A stretch of 51,145 nucleotides of DNA from Paenibacillus cymbidii (GCF_004764705.1 NZ_SHLX01000051.1:1-51145), one strand, 5' to 3'; shown: positions 24,504 through 34,041, counted from the first letter of the stretch. The notes: generated from the letters alone by a model not told the origin. Numbers and translations are program-made.

Positions 24504-25424
24504 ATGCAATCGCAACCGCCATGGCGCGTCGGTTTGTTGATGGCCGCTCTGGTCATCATGTGGGGCATTTCCTGGCCCATCTACAAAAACGCTATTCCTT
24601 ACGTTCCTCCGCTGCTGTTCGCCGGCATGCGCACCCTGTTCGGCGGGGCGCTCCTGACCGCGCTGTTCTGGCGCCGTCGTTCGCTCATCCGCTGGCGGGA
24701 GAACAAATTCATCTACATCAACTCCGCGCTGTTGAACATCGCGCTGTTCTACGGACTGCAGACGATCGGACTGACGCTGATGCCTTCGGGGCTGTTCTCC
24801 GTCATCACGTACGTCCAGCCGGTGCTTGTCGGCATTCTGGCCTGGATCTGGCTGAAGGAGTCGATGTCGGCGGTCAAATTGATCGGCTTCGCGCTCGGCT
24901 TCTGCGGAGTGCTTGTCGTCAGCGCCGGCGGTTTGCACGGCCATGCGTCCGCCGCCGGGATCGCGCTGGCGCTCATCACCGCGCTCAGTTGGGCGTTCGG
25001 CGCCGTCTACATCAAACGCGTCGGCCATCGTGTCGATCCGGTTTGGCTGGCCGCGCTGCAATCGTTGCTGGGCGGCATCGTGCTCACCAGCGCCGGATCG
25101 GTCGCCGAATCGTGGCCGGCCATTGTGTGGAACGCCGCTTCCATTACCGGGCTGGCGTTCGGAACGACGATCGGCATTGCCGTTTCCTGGATCGTTTATT
25201 TTGTGCTCGTCGAGTGGCGCAGCGCCAGCGAAGTGGCCTCGTATACGTTCCTCGTGCCGCTGATCGCCGTTTGCAGCGGAACGGTCCTGCTGCATGAACC
25301 TTTTACAGTGAATTTGCTGGCGGGCATCGTTTGCATCGGCGGCAGCGTGTTTATGGTCAACCGCAGAAGCAAACAGGCAACCGCAGCGGTCAAAAATGGC
25401 GGCGCAAGCCGATTGGCAAGATAA
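24504..25424 (+). CDS. EamA/DMT family permease
   Basis: A 306-aa protein with ten hydrophobic segments in two EamA repeats (PFAM EamA), each ending in a short basic turn (WLKESMSAVK and the C-terminal NRRSKQ). Family members export amino acids or metabolites; the substrate is unknown. ATG 24504 has GGAGGG upstream; the frame is open far upstream but without coding support. It ends at a large hairpin shared with the convergent operon. Confidence 0.88.
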   Translation: MQSQPPWRVGLLMAALVIMWGISWPIYKNAIPYVPPLLFAGMRTLFGGALLTALFWRRRSLIRWRENKFIYINSALLNIALFYGLQTIGLTLMPSGLFSVITYVQPVLVGILAWIWLKESMSAVKLIGFALGFCGVLVVSAGGLHGHASAAGIALALITALSWAFGAVYIKRVGHRVDPVWLAALQSLLGGIVLTSAGSVAESWPAIVWNAASITGLAFGTTIGIAVSWIVYFVLVEWRSASEVASYTFLVPLIAVCSGTVLLHEPFTVNLLAGIVCIGGSVFMVNRRSKQATAAVKNGGASRLAR

Positions 25425-25427
25425 CAC

Positions 25428-25477
25428 GGAGGGGATTCGAAATCAGCCCTGTTGATCGGCTGTTTCGAATCCCCTCC
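25428..25477. terminator. Large bidirectional hairpin between convergent units
   Basis: A 15-bp perfect stem GGAGGGGATTCGAAA / TTTCGAATCCCCTCC is extended inside by CAGCC/GGCTG. It sits 4 bp after the EamA stop and 17 bp after the stop of the esterase operon on the other strand. T-runs on either side are short. Confidence 0.7.
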
Positions 25478-25493
25478 TGTTTGAGAACGGTCC

Positions 25494-27713
25494 CTATTTT
25501 CCCGGCTTGTCCGCTCCAGCCGCAGCGTCTACGCCGCGCAGCCAGTGCAGGAACTGCTGCTGCTGCTCGAGTGTGAAGCGGTTGTAATCGTTCGGAACGA
25601 CGTGCGTCAGCGACGGGTTCGCCCCCGCTTGTTCCCAAGCCGGCCGCACGCGTTCGACACATGCCGTAACATCGGCCGTATCGGCCTCGCGGTCATGGAG
25701 CGGCGATACGAGCAAACATGGGCGCGGCGCCACCAGCGTCAGGAGATCGTCGTAGTCGTAAGGCAGCTCGCTTTCGCGGCCATGATACAAGCCGAGCCGC
25801 GGCTGCAGCGAATGCCATTCCCACAGCCGGCGGATACCGCCGGTCGGCTTGACGTCCGTATCGGTTCGCATAGGCGTAAAGCCGCTGAAGGAAGCGACAC
25901 CGGCGATCCGCTCGTCGAGGGCGGCGGCATGCAGGCCGATCGCACCGCCGAGCGAATAGCCGAGGCAATAAATGCGCTGCGGGTCGATCGCCGGCACCTC
26001 CACTCCGAACTGCCGCTGCATGCTGCCGAACGTCGGCTCCGCCGTCAGGAAATCGACCGCTTCCTGCACGTCGCGCACCATCTTGCCCAGCCGCGACCAG
26101 TTCGGGTAACGCTCGTAGAAACGCTCCCCTTCTTCCCACCTGCCGCCGAAGCCGATCTGGTCGAACGCCAATACGACACACCCTTGCTCCGCAAGAAAAT
26201 GAAACACGCGCGGCTGGTCCAGGTAAGCGCCGAAATAACCGGTCGCGTGCGAATACGGATGCAGCCAGATGACGACAGGCGCCGGTGCCGTTCGGTCGCG
26301 GCGGAAGTACAAATTGCCGCCGATGCTGTCGCCGAAGTTGACCGACAGGCGGGCTACGCTATCCGGGCAGCCTTCGTCATGGCGCAGCAGCAGATGCTTG
26401 TGCGCCGGTTCGCTGCAGAACGCCGACCCATGAAACCGGCCGCCTCTTTCGAAACCGCCGGGAGGCGCTTGCCCGAGCCCCCAGCGGACCCGCTCCCTGC
26501 GGCGTTCCCGGTCGTCCTTGCCCGCCGACGCATCGTCTCCGCCTGCCGACGCGGGCAACGATGCCTGGCCGGCAGGCGACGACCGCCACCGACTCCAATC
26601 GAACCGGTACAACCAACGCTCCGGAAAATCGGCGGCTCCCCTGGCGAATGCGCGATCGAACCAATCGGCGTACTTCTGCACGTCTTCGCCGGATATTTCG
26701 TGGCCGCCGGTACGCCACAACATACGCAGCGCGTCCGGCTCGCCCAGATACGCGTATACTTCCTTCCCGGCCGCATAGCTGCGTTCGACGGCGTACGGGC
26801 TTTCGCAGCCGTCGTTCAAGGCGACCGACAGCAGGCAGCTTCGCGGCGCGATCAGGCCGAGCAAGCCGTGAATGTCGATCGGCAAATAATGCTCGCGGCC
26901 GGTAAACCAGCGCAGCCGCGGATGGAACCAGGTCGGACAGACGCGCGTCGTAAACTCGAGGCTTTCCTGGAAGGTAGACTCCGACACGAACCGGTACGGG
27001 CAGATGCCGGCCGAACCGGAACTGCCGGAAACGACAGCGCGGATACGCTCGTCGAACGCCGCCGCGATCAGCGACTGTTTGCCGTTGCGGGAATGACCGG
27101 CGATGGCGACCTTGTCGCCATCCGCTTCCGGCAGCGTCAGCACGTAGTCAAGCGCCCGGCTGGCCAGCCACGCCCGGCGGGCGATGAGCCGCCAGTCGCA
27201 TGCAGGATACGCCTCGGCGAACGCCGCCGTCTGGTCGTCGGCATCGGCGCCGGGATACACGCAAACGATGTAGCCCCGGCTCAGCAGCGACAACGCCCAG
27301 CGACGATGATTCGCTTGCGTCAGGAACACCGGGAACGGTCCCTCCCCTTCCGGAATCCACAACTCGATCCGGAATGACGCCCGATTGACCGTATCGAAGG
27401 TCAATCGCAGTTCCCGTCTGACGGCGCCCCTCTCTTCCCCCTCCGCCAACGTCTCAAGTTCGATCAGGGCCGGCACCGTTTCCGGGAACGTCCCCAGAAA
27501 GTAATGGCAAAGCAGCTGTTTGATTTCTGCCTTGCGCCGCTCCCAGTCGTCGGCCGACGCGACCGGCGTGCCGTCGTAGAACGACAGCAGCGGCGGCAGA
27601 TCGGGGAACGCGCGCAGCGACGCCATATCCGGCGCCGTCTCCCCCGTTTCGGCCAGCCAATTGTCGAACGCTTCGCTCGGCGGGATCGTGTAAGGCATCA
27701 TACCGTTTTTCAT
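25494..27713 (-). CDS. Two-domain alpha/beta hydrolase (CE15-like esterase plus second hydrolase)
   Basis: A 739-aa protein without signal peptide. The N-terminal domain has G206-H-S208-R-N-G-K, the nucleophile motif of glucuronoyl-esterase-like CE15 proteins. The C-terminal domain has a second nucleophile elbow, GYSLGG (about residue 590), and a late His region (NDYNRFT). Both look catalytic. It is the last gene of the operon with the racemase, M20, GNAT and RpiR genes, 39 bp from the racemase. Why an esterase belongs with amino-acid racemisation is unclear; removal of an ester or acyl group from the substrate is one inference. Confidence 0.8.
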   Translation of the reverse strand: MKNGMMPYTIPPSEAFDNWLAETGETAPDMASLRAFPDLPPLLSFYDGTPVASADDWERRKAEIKQLLCHYFLGTFPETVPALIELETLAEGEERGAVRRELRLTFDTVNRASFRIELWIPEGEGPFPVFLTQANHRRWALSLLSRGYIVCVYPGADADDQTAAFAEAYPACDWRLIARRAWLASRALDYVLTLPEADGDKVAIAGHSRNGKQSLIAAAFDERIRAVVSGSSGSAGICPYRFVSESTFQESLEFTTRVCPTWFHPRLRWFTGREHYLPIDIHGLLGLIAPRSCLLSVALNDGCESPYAVERSYAAGKEVYAYLGEPDALRMLWRTGGHEISGEDVQKYADWFDRAFARGAADFPERWLYRFDWSRWRSSPAGQASLPASAGGDDASAGKDDRERRRERVRWGLGQAPPGGFERGGRFHGSAFCSEPAHKHLLLRHDEGCPDSVARLSVNFGDSIGGNLYFRRDRTAPAPVVIWLHPYSHATGYFGAYLDQPRVFHFLAEQGCVVLAFDQIGFGGRWEEGERFYERYPNWSRLGKMVRDVQEAVDFLTAEPTFGSMQRQFGVEVPAIDPQRIYCLGYSLGGAIGLHAAALDERIAGVASFSGFTPMRTDTDVKPTGGIRRLWEWHSLQPRLGLYHGRESELPYDYDDLLTLVAPRPCLLVSPLHDREADTADVTACVERVRPAWEQAGANPSLTHVVPNDYNRFTLEQQQQFLHWLRGVDAAAGADKPGK

Positions 27714-27752
27714 GTTGTTCGCCTCTTTCGATTCTATTTGGTTTGCGCCGCT

Positions 27753-28862
27753 TTATTTTGCGAATGCTTCCATATAGGTGGTGCGGGCGTCGATTTTGCG
27801 CCGGTTCGGCTCGAAGCCAAGGCCCGGTGAGCTCGGCACGGCGATGTTGCCGTCCGTTACGGTCACTTCGGGATCGATGATGTCTTCCTCCCAATAGTTG
27901 GCCGATGCGGCGGTGTCGCCGGGAAGCGTAAATTGCGGCAGACTGGAAATCGCGATGTTGTGCGCGCGCCCGACGCCCGATTCCAGCATGCCGCCGCACC
28001 AGACCGGAATGCCGCCGGCCCGGCACGTTTCATGCACCCGGATCGCTTCCGCGATGCCGCCGACGCGGCCGATTTTGAGGTTGACGATGCGGCAGCTGCC
28101 CAGCTCGATCGCTTTGCGCGCGTCCTCGGCGGAATGGATGCTTTCGTCCAGGCAGATCGGCGTCGCCAGCCGCTGCTGAAGCAGCCGGTGATCGACCAAA
28201 TCGTCGTGGGCGAGCGGCTGCTCGATCATCGTCAGCGCATAGGCGTCCAGTTGCCGCAAATGCTCCGCGTCCGCAAGCGTATACGCCGAATTGGCGTCGA
28301 CCATCAGGGCAACGTCCGGGAAACGTTCCCGTACGGCCGCTATCACGGCGACGTCCCAACCCGGCTGAATTTTCAGCTTGATCCGTTTATACCCTTTGCC
28401 GATATTGTCCTCTATCGTTGCCAGCAACTCGCCGACCGAATCTTTGATTCCGATGCTCACGCCGACCTCGATTGCCTGTTTGGTGCCGCCGATCGCCTTC
28501 GCCAGCGATACGCCTTGCGACTGGGCATACAAATCCCAGCAGGCGCCTTCGAACGCGGACTTGGCCATCCGGTTGCCGCGGATGCGGCGGAACCAGTCGC
28601 CGATTTCCTCCGGATGCGAGAAGTCCCGTTCCAGCACGAGCGGGATCAAATAATCTTTCAGAATGTGCCAGTTGGTGGCGGCGGTTTCTTCGTTGTAAGA
28701 CGGCTCCGGGAACGCGGTCGACTCCGCCCAGCCGGAAGCGCCGTTCGCGTCAATCGCTTCGACGAGCACGAACCGTTTGTCCCGCATCGTACCGAAGCTG
28801 GTCGTAAACGGCCGGAGCAACGGCATACACATCTGCCGCAAAATCACCTTTTTAATTCGCAT
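27753..28862 (-). CDS. N-succinylamino acid racemase / o-succinylbenzoate synthase-like (enolase superfamily)
   Basis: A 369-aa member of the MLE subgroup. The catalytic and metal residues are visible: KxK in IKLKIQPG, D in VDANSAY, E in IEQPL, D in LDESIH, and the second Lys in NLKIGRVGG. There are no menaquinone genes nearby, and the neighbours are an M20 amidohydrolase and a GNAT. That is the set reported in Geobacillus kaustophilus for converting D-amino acids to L via N-succinyl intermediates. The racemase role is therefore more likely than MenC. Its ATG lies inside the end of the M20 gene (11-bp overlap). Confidence 0.85.
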   Translation of the reverse strand: MRIKKVILRQMCMPLLRPFTTSFGTMRDKRFVLVEAIDANGASGWAESTAFPEPSYNEETAATNWHILKDYLIPLVLERDFSHPEEIGDWFRRIRGNRMAKSAFEGACWDLYAQSQGVSLAKAIGGTKQAIEVGVSIGIKDSVGELLATIEDNIGKGYKRIKLKIQPGWDVAVIAAVRERFPDVALMVDANSAYTLADAEHLRQLDAYALTMIEQPLAHDDLVDHRLLQQRLATPICLDESIHSAEDARKAIELGSCRIVNLKIGRVGGIAEAIRVHETCRAGGIPVWCGGMLESGVGRAHNIAISSLPQFTLPGDTAASANYWEEDIIDPEVTVTDGNIAVPSSPGLGFEPNRRKIDARTTYMEAFAK

Positions 28863-30063
28863 GAGGCAGTTCTCCTTTAGCTAGATGCGCTGCAAAACAT
28901 TCGACGGCGGCCAGCGCAAGTATGGCGCTGCCGGTGCGCAGGCAATCCGTGTTGAACGTCATATTCGGATGATGCAGGCCCGGCGCCAACCCGGCCCCGA
29001 GGCCGACCATGGTCGCCTGAACGCCCGGAATGAACAGCGGATAAAAATGAAAATCTTCGCCTCCCGGCGTGACCGGCGGCAAAGCGAAGCCCTCGTTCCC
29101 GAGCAGGCTTCGAATCGCCTTGCCGACGATTCGTTCCATCTCCGGATTGGGCGTCGCCGCCGCCATCTGCGCTCCGCGCGCTACCGCCACTTCCGCGCCG
29201 TTCGCGCAACCTGCCGCGCGAATCGCCGTTTCGACGCGGACCAGCAGCTCTTCCATCGCCGCGTTCGTCTGCGCTCTTACATCGACGTCGAACGTTGCCG
29301 TGTCCGGAATCACGTTCACCTGCGCATTCGGCACCTCGGCCCGAGTCACTTTGCAGGAGGAAGGCACGGTGGGATCGAGCTTGATTGCATTAATGGCCGC
29401 AACAATAGCGGCAAGCGCGTCGATGACGTTGATGCCTTCATTCGGCCGCGATGCGTGGGCTTGACGCCCGGTCAGTTCGCCGCGCAGAAAGGCGGTCGCC
29501 CCATGGTAAATGCCGCTCGAAGCTCGGCCGAACGGCATTTCCTTCGCGGGGCGCAGGTGAATGCCGAGCAAATAATCGGCTTCGGCCAGCGCTCCGGTGT
29601 CGATGACGGCCCGGGCTCCCTCGCCCGTCTCCTCGGCCGGCTGGAAGACGGCCAGCAGCTTGCCCCCGGCGGGCGGACGGTAGCCGATCGCCTGCAAACA
29701 TTTCAGCGCGTACAGCACCATCGTCGCGTGCGCATCGTGCCCGCAGGAATGGTTCGCTTTCCACTCGCCGTCCACGCGCTGCCACAGCGCATCGAGGTCG
29801 GCGCGCAGGGCGACAACGCCGGCTTGCGGTTGTACCGGCGCATTCGCTGCAGCCGCTTCGGGCGCGTGCGTCCATTCGGCCGTCAGCCCCGTATGCCGCT
29901 CGAAAGGCGCACAATCGATGCCCGCCTGCTCCAGCTCCCGCAGGACAAAAGCGGTCGTGTTGCGCTCGTTCCAGCTTGTTTCCGCCATCGCGTGCAACGT
30001 GCGGTAAGTCGTTTCGATCGTTTCCTTCTGACTATCGAGCCATTCGACAATTTGCGTTTTCAT
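28852..30063 (-). CDS. M20 family amidohydrolase, probable N-succinyl-L-amino acid deacylase
   Basis: A 403-aa protein of the M20D/AgaA-type family. Metal and catalytic motifs are present: SCGHDAHATMVL, FQPAEETGEGA, GIHLRP and a late TPGGEDFHFY. ATG 30063 has GGAGGAG upstream, 4 bp after the GNAT stop. In the Geobacillus pathway the homologue releases the L-amino acid from N-succinyl-L-amino acid after racemisation. It is translationally coupled to the racemase downstream. Confidence 0.87.
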   Translation of the reverse strand: MKTQIVEWLDSQKETIETTYRTLHAMAETSWNERNTTAFVLRELEQAGIDCAPFERHTGLTAEWTHAPEAAAANAPVQPQAGVVALRADLDALWQRVDGEWKANHSCGHDAHATMVLYALKCLQAIGYRPPAGGKLLAVFQPAEETGEGARAVIDTGALAEADYLLGIHLRPAKEMPFGRASSGIYHGATAFLRGELTGRQAHASRPNEGINVIDALAAIVAAINAIKLDPTVPSSCKVTRAEVPNAQVNVIPDTATFDVDVRAQTNAAMEELLVRVETAIRAAGCANGAEVAVARGAQMAAATPNPEMERIVGKAIRSLLGNEGFALPPVTPGGEDFHFYPLFIPGVQATMVGLGAGLAPGLHHPNMTFNTDCLRTGSAILALAAVECFAAHLAKGELPHAN

Positions 30064-30067
30064 CGGC

Positions 30068-30895
30068 TCACTCCTCCGGCTCCAGCACATAATAATTCAC
30101 CGGCCCGTCGCCGCGCAGCAGCGACACGACACGGTAGCCGCGCGCGAACAGCGCCGCGCACCATTGCCGCAGCAGCTCCTGCCAACTCAGAAACAACGCC
30201 AGGTCCGTCGTCTTCATCTCCCCGGGACGGCACGGAACCGGCAGCAGAACGCCCGCTGGCTCCGTTGCAAGCGAGTCGGCCACCGACTCGTCGACACGAA
30301 CGGCAACAGGCGCGCCATCCCGAGTTTCGACTACAAACAAGCAGGGGCAACCGGACCAACCGTCGTACTCAGGCGTATTGCCCTCCAGCGCTCCCTGCAC
30401 CCGATCCGATCGAAGCAACCATTCGACCAAAAAACGATCCGACGGAATGTTCAGCGCGCCGTTCCCGTAGAAGGACGGAATATACCGGCGCACGATGCCG
30501 CCAAGCTTGACCACATTCAAATAGCCGTTGCGCGGCTCGAAAGGATCGAACGTCCACACGATGGTGCCATACCCCGCTTGCAAAGCCCACAGCCTCTGCT
30601 CCAGCTTCAGCCGCCTGCCGATGCCGTGATCGCGGTAGTCCGGATGAATCGCCATCATGTGCGAGGCCAGGTACGTTTCTTTGCCGTCATAGCCAGGGAA
30701 AGCGTAGTTGAAGCCGACCAGCCGGCCGTCGTCGTAAGCGCCCATCACCATGCCGCCGTTCAGAATCGCCGCCGCCATCTGCGGCATCGACGTGACGCTT
30801 TCCTGCGGCCAGGCGGTCAGCTGCAGCGCAACCGCTTCCCGCAATTCCTCCGCTTGCTCGAGGGAGCGATACTTGATTTCCTTCGCTTCTTGCAT
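30068..30895 (-). CDS. GNAT acyltransferase (COG3375 type), probable D-amino acid N-succinyltransferase
   Basis: A 275-aa protein. The GNAT acyl-CoA site is at about 85-110 (MMAIHPDYRDHGIGRRLKLEQR), followed by the COG3375 pattern TFDPFEPRNGYLNVVKLGG. In the Geobacillus pathway this enzyme succinylates D-amino acids as the first step. GGAGGATG precedes the ATG. It lies between the RpiR gene (18 bp) and the M20 gene (4 bp). Confidence 0.85.
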   Translation of the reverse strand: MQEAKEIKYRSLEQAEELREAVALQLTAWPQESVTSMPQMAAAILNGGMVMGAYDDGRLVGFNYAFPGYDGKETYLASHMMAIHPDYRDHGIGRRLKLEQRLWALQAGYGTIVWTFDPFEPRNGYLNVVKLGGIVRRYIPSFYGNGALNIPSDRFLVEWLLRSDRVQGALEGNTPEYDGWSGCPCLFVVETRDGAPVAVRVDESVADSLATEPAGVLLPVPCRPGEMKTTDLALFLSWQELLRQWCAALFARGYRVVSLLRGDGPVNYYVLEPEE

Positions 30896-30913
30896 CCGTT
30901 ATCATCCTCCGCC

Positions 30914-31780
30914 CTACTCGGGTTCCTTGTAAAAGGAATAAAAATGTTGGCCGGCCGCTTCGTAATCGTCAATACGGCGCTGCACCCGCTCGCCGTCGCG
31001 GGCGATCAAACTGCCGATCAGCATATGCAGCAGCGAAAAAACGACGGTGATCCCGCTCAGCGTCACCGGCGGCGGAGCGACCACTTTTAGCAGCGCGTCG
31101 GCATGGCGCCCGATCGGCGACAGCTCGTTGTCGGTAATGGCCAGCACATGCGCCTTCATGCGGCGCGCCGCTTCGACAAAATGAACCGTCTCGCTCGTGT
31201 AACGCGGAAACGACAAGGCGATGACGAGCGTCGATTCGTTCATTTGCGAGATGAGCGCGTATGCATCCTCCATTTCGCCGCGATACAGCGTCGTATTCCC
31301 GCGCAGGACATTCAGCGAGTACGCCAGCCAGTGGGCCGGAGCATAGGCGGCTCGCAAGCCGACGACGACGATTTGTGCGGCGGCGCCGATCAACTCGACC
31401 GCCCGGGACAACGATTCGTGATCGAGTTCCTTGGCCGTCAGCTCCATATAGCCGGCATCCTGTTTCGCGATCTGGAGCGGCAATTGCCGCTGATCGGTCG
31501 ATTGCGGCAGTTCGGCGATCGAACGGAGCGTGTGGTCCGTGCGCTTCGCGGCGAGCAGGCTCTTGCGCACCGCGTCCTGCAGGGCGCTGTATCCGGCGTA
31601 ACCGATCGCCGAACAGAAACGGATGACCGTCGCTTCACTCGTTCCCGTGGCGGCGCCGATTTCCTTCGCCGTATGTATGGCAAGCTGCTGCGGTTCCTTC
31701 AGCGCCAATGCGGCGACAGCCTTCTGGCCGGACGTCAGCGCCTGATAACGGCTGCGAATCCGCTCATTGATCGAGTGCAC
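30914..31780 (-). CDS. MurR/RpiR family transcriptional regulator
   Basis: A 288-aa protein with an N-terminal HTH_6 domain (about 1-77, SEATVIRFCSAIGYAGYSALQ) and a C-terminal SIS sugar-phosphate domain (about 110-250, VVVGLRAAYAPAHWLAYSL). GTG 31780 has AAAGGGG upstream and is preferred over ATG 31804, which lacks a site. It is the first gene of the D-amino acid operon. SIS-domain regulators usually respond to amino-sugar phosphates, so the link might be cell-wall (muropeptide) turnover as the source of D-amino acids; this is inference. Confidence 0.87.
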   Translation of the reverse strand: MHSINERIRSRYQALTSGQKAVAALALKEPQQLAIHTAKEIGAATGTSEATVIRFCSAIGYAGYSALQDAVRKSLLAAKRTDHTLRSIAELPQSTDQRQLPLQIAKQDAGYMELTAKELDHESLSRAVELIGAAAQIVVVGLRAAYAPAHWLAYSLNVLRGNTTLYRGEMEDAYALISQMNESTLVIALSFPRYTSETVHFVEAARRMKAHVLAITDNELSPIGRHADALLKVVAPPPVTLSGITVVFSLLHMLIGSLIARDGERVQRRIDDYEAAGQHFYSFYKEPE

Positions 31781-31912
31781 GGGAATCCCCTTTCTTTTCG
31801 TCATGAAGGAAATGCGTCAATTACAATGGATAAATGGTGTGTAAACTTCATTCCCAGTATAGCCCGGCACGGCGCAACTGGCAAGCACGATTCCGGCGAA
31901 AGATTGCATAGC

Positions 31913-31940
31913 AAAAAGACAGCCATCCCCAAAATGGCTG
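31913..31940 (-). terminator. Terminator of the AraC gene at 31962
   Basis: On the minus strand a stem CAGCCAT / ATGGCTG with a 7-base loop is followed by TCTTTTTGC, about 20 bp past the stop. Confidence 0.8.
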
Positions 31941-31961
31941 CCTATAAACTGAATAAGCCTG

Positions 31962-32801
31962 TCAACCGCGCGACAGCCGGAATGCCCGGACGTATTGCGT
32001 CGGCGGCAGGCCGTAATACTTGCGAAACAGCTTGCTGAACACATATACGTCGGCATAATGAAGCGACAAGGCGACCTGGGTCGGCGACATCGACGATTCG
32101 GTCAGCAGCAGCCGGGCTTGCTCCAGCTTGATTCGCACCAAATATTCCTTGAGCGAAATCGACGCGTGGCGCTTGAACAGCCGCGCCAAATAGGCCGGCG
32201 ACAACTCCAGCTCGGCTGCCACCTCGTGAACGGTCGTTTGACCGCAGCACGCGCGCACATACCGCTCCGCACGCTGCATCGCTGCCTTCTGATCCGGATT
32301 GAGCCCGTTTGGCTCCGTCTGTTCGGCGTTTGCAAACAGCTCCAGCAGCAGCAGTCTCATCCAGGCGTCGAACCGGACCTCGGCCAGACTGTCTCCGCGT
32401 TCGTCCGCCTCCAGGATGCGGTGCAGCATCCACTCGACTTCGCTGCGTTTGTCGAACTTCGTATGACGAGGAGGCAGCAAGCAGCAATCCGTTGCGCCGT
32501 TGATATGAAAATGGGCGAAAATGATGGTCAGTCGATCGTTTTCGTTCTGCCTCGCAACCGGACGATCGCCCGGCCGCATGACGATCAGGCTGCCCGGACT
32601 GACGGCGTATGCGGTTCCCTGCAGCGTCATCGTTCCTTCTCCCGATACGACATACCACAGATCGAAATCGATAAACGACACCGGATGATCCCATCGCCAG
32701 CCGGGAACACAGGCTACCTTGCCGCTTCCGAATGAGCTGCAAAATCGAACCGTCCGGACAACATCGGCAATATCGCGCAAATCGCCAGTCTCCACAAGCA
32801 T
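31962..32801 (-). CDS. AraC family transcriptional regulator
   Basis: A 279-aa protein with an N-terminal cupin (about 30-110: SFIDFDLWYVVSGEG, SPGSLIVMRPGDRP, FAHFHING) and a C-terminal double HTH (VHEVAAELELSPAYLARLFKRHASISLKEYL, then LHYADVYVFSKLFRKYYGLPPTQYVR). AAGGGGAAG precedes the ATG. It lies downstream of the third PhyH gene on the same strand, separated by that gene's terminator and about 130 bp. Confidence 0.9.
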   Translation of the reverse strand: MLVETGDLRDIADVVRTVRFCSSFGSGKVACVPGWRWDHPVSFIDFDLWYVVSGEGTMTLQGTAYAVSPGSLIVMRPGDRPVARQNENDRLTIIFAHFHINGATDCCLLPPRHTKFDKRSEVEWMLHRILEADERGDSLAEVRFDAWMRLLLLELFANAEQTEPNGLNPDQKAAMQRAERYVRACCGQTTVHEVAAELELSPAYLARLFKRHASISLKEYLVRIKLEQARLLLTESSMSPTQVALSLHYADVYVFSKLFRKYYGLPPTQYVRAFRLSRG

Positions 32802-32880
32802 CTTCCCCTTCTCGCCATACGATCGGTTATCCCTGTATGATTCGCGACCTGATCTGCGCTTCCTGCTGCCGGGCGTTAAA

Positions 32881-32907
32881 AAAAGAGGCGCGATTAGCGC
32901 GCCTCTT
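32881..32907 (-). terminator. Terminator of the third PhyH gene
   Basis: A perfect stem AAGAGGCGCG / CGCGCCTCTT with a 5-base loop is followed on the minus strand by a run of T, 28 bp past the stop. Confidence 0.85.
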
Positions 32908-32934
32908 CCTTTGCTTTTTTCCGAGCTGGCCGGT

Positions 32935-33936
32935 TCAGCATTCGGCGCCCGACAGCTCGCAGGTGAACATTTCCTTGAACTGCTGCGGCGTCAGTTTCTG
33001 TGACGACTCGGGGCAATAATGGAACTGCAGCGCACGACGGCGTGCGGTCGAAAAATTCGGCGGCGTCCCGTGATGCAGCAAGCCGGCGAAAAACAGCGCC
33101 CCGCCCGGCTTGAGCGGCACGGCAACATCCTGCTCGACATGAACGTGCGAATCGCACAGCTGCCAGTCGCGAATGGCAAAGTGAGGCAGCGGGCCATCCT
33201 TGTGGCTGCCCGGAATGACGTGCATGCAGCCGTTGTCGAGCCGCGCCTCGTCGAGGGCGATCCAAATGCCGCACACCATCTTGGACTGCGACAAATTGCC
33301 ATACGCCATGTCCTGGTGCCACGGCTTCTCGAGCCCCGCATCGGGTGACGGCGGTTTCAAAATCGCCTGGTCTTCGAGGAATTTGGCGGATTCGCCAAAT
33401 ACGCGCGCGAGAAGCGACATGCTGTCCGGATGGAAACAAGCGTGATGAAGCGCCGGCGAAAAATCAACAAACTTGTGCAGTTTGCGCGTAACGAGTTCCC
33501 TTTCCTCTTCCGTCTGCCAAGCCGCGTTTTTCATCCGCTGCACCCGCGGTCCGACGATCCGGCCCTGCACGATGTCAGTGACGCCGGCAAGAGCGGCAGC
33601 CACTTCGTCCTCGCCCAGCAGCTTGTCGACGACCATGTAGCCGCGCTCCCAGAACCGGGCAATAGCGGCATCGTCCACATCCGCCGCAGTCGCATGCCGT
33701 TCCGACTCGATTTGGTCGTACCGGTACAGCTTCGCCGCCGCCTCCTGCTGAGACAACGGATTCGCCCCCGTTAACTGGAGCTCCGGTTCCTCTCCCGAAC
33801 GAAGGACAATGTTGACCCGCTCGCCCACAACCGGCGGTTTGTCCGGTACCGGAAACTCGTACCATACATTGTAATCGCTCACCACTTTCATGCGGTCGCC
33901 TTCGAAGCCTTGTATCATACCTTTTACCGTTGTCAT
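32935..33936 (-). CDS. Phytanoyl-CoA dioxygenase (PhyH) with an N-terminal beta-barrel-like extension
   Basis: A 333-aa protein. Residues 1-60 (VKGMIQGFEGDRMKVVSDY ... PPVVGERVNIVL) look like a small beta domain not present in the other two PhyH proteins. The oxygenase part carries WHQDM (iron HxD) and LLHHGTPPN with a following Arg cluster (RRRALQF). GGAGGTGG lies 12 bp before the ATG. It is flanked by an AraC gene downstream and the BlaI/M56 pair upstream, all on the minus strand. Substrate unknown. Confidence 0.87.
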   Translation of the reverse strand: MTTVKGMIQGFEGDRMKVVSDYNVWYEFPVPDKPPVVGERVNIVLRSGEEPELQLTGANPLSQQEAAAKLYRYDQIESERHATAADVDDAAIARFWERGYMVVDKLLGEDEVAAALAGVTDIVQGRIVGPRVQRMKNAAWQTEEERELVTRKLHKFVDFSPALHHACFHPDSMSLLARVFGESAKFLEDQAILKPPSPDAGLEKPWHQDMAYGNLSQSKMVCGIWIALDEARLDNGCMHVIPGSHKDGPLPHFAIRDWQLCDSHVHVEQDVAVPLKPGGALFFAGLLHHGTPPNFSTARRRALQFHYCPESSQKLTPQQFKEMFTCELSGAEC

Positions 33937-34041
33937 GTTCCGTGTGCCACCTCCTGATCGGATAAGTTCATCTTACCAAGAGGCGGCTGGCCGGCCAATG
34001 GCGCAAGTCGCGAAGCGGATGTCGCGAAACGAATATCGCGG

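Noticed and set aside
27753..28862. menC for menaquinone synthesis
   Set aside because: No other men genes are nearby, and the M20 and GNAT neighbours indicate the N-succinylamino acid racemase role.
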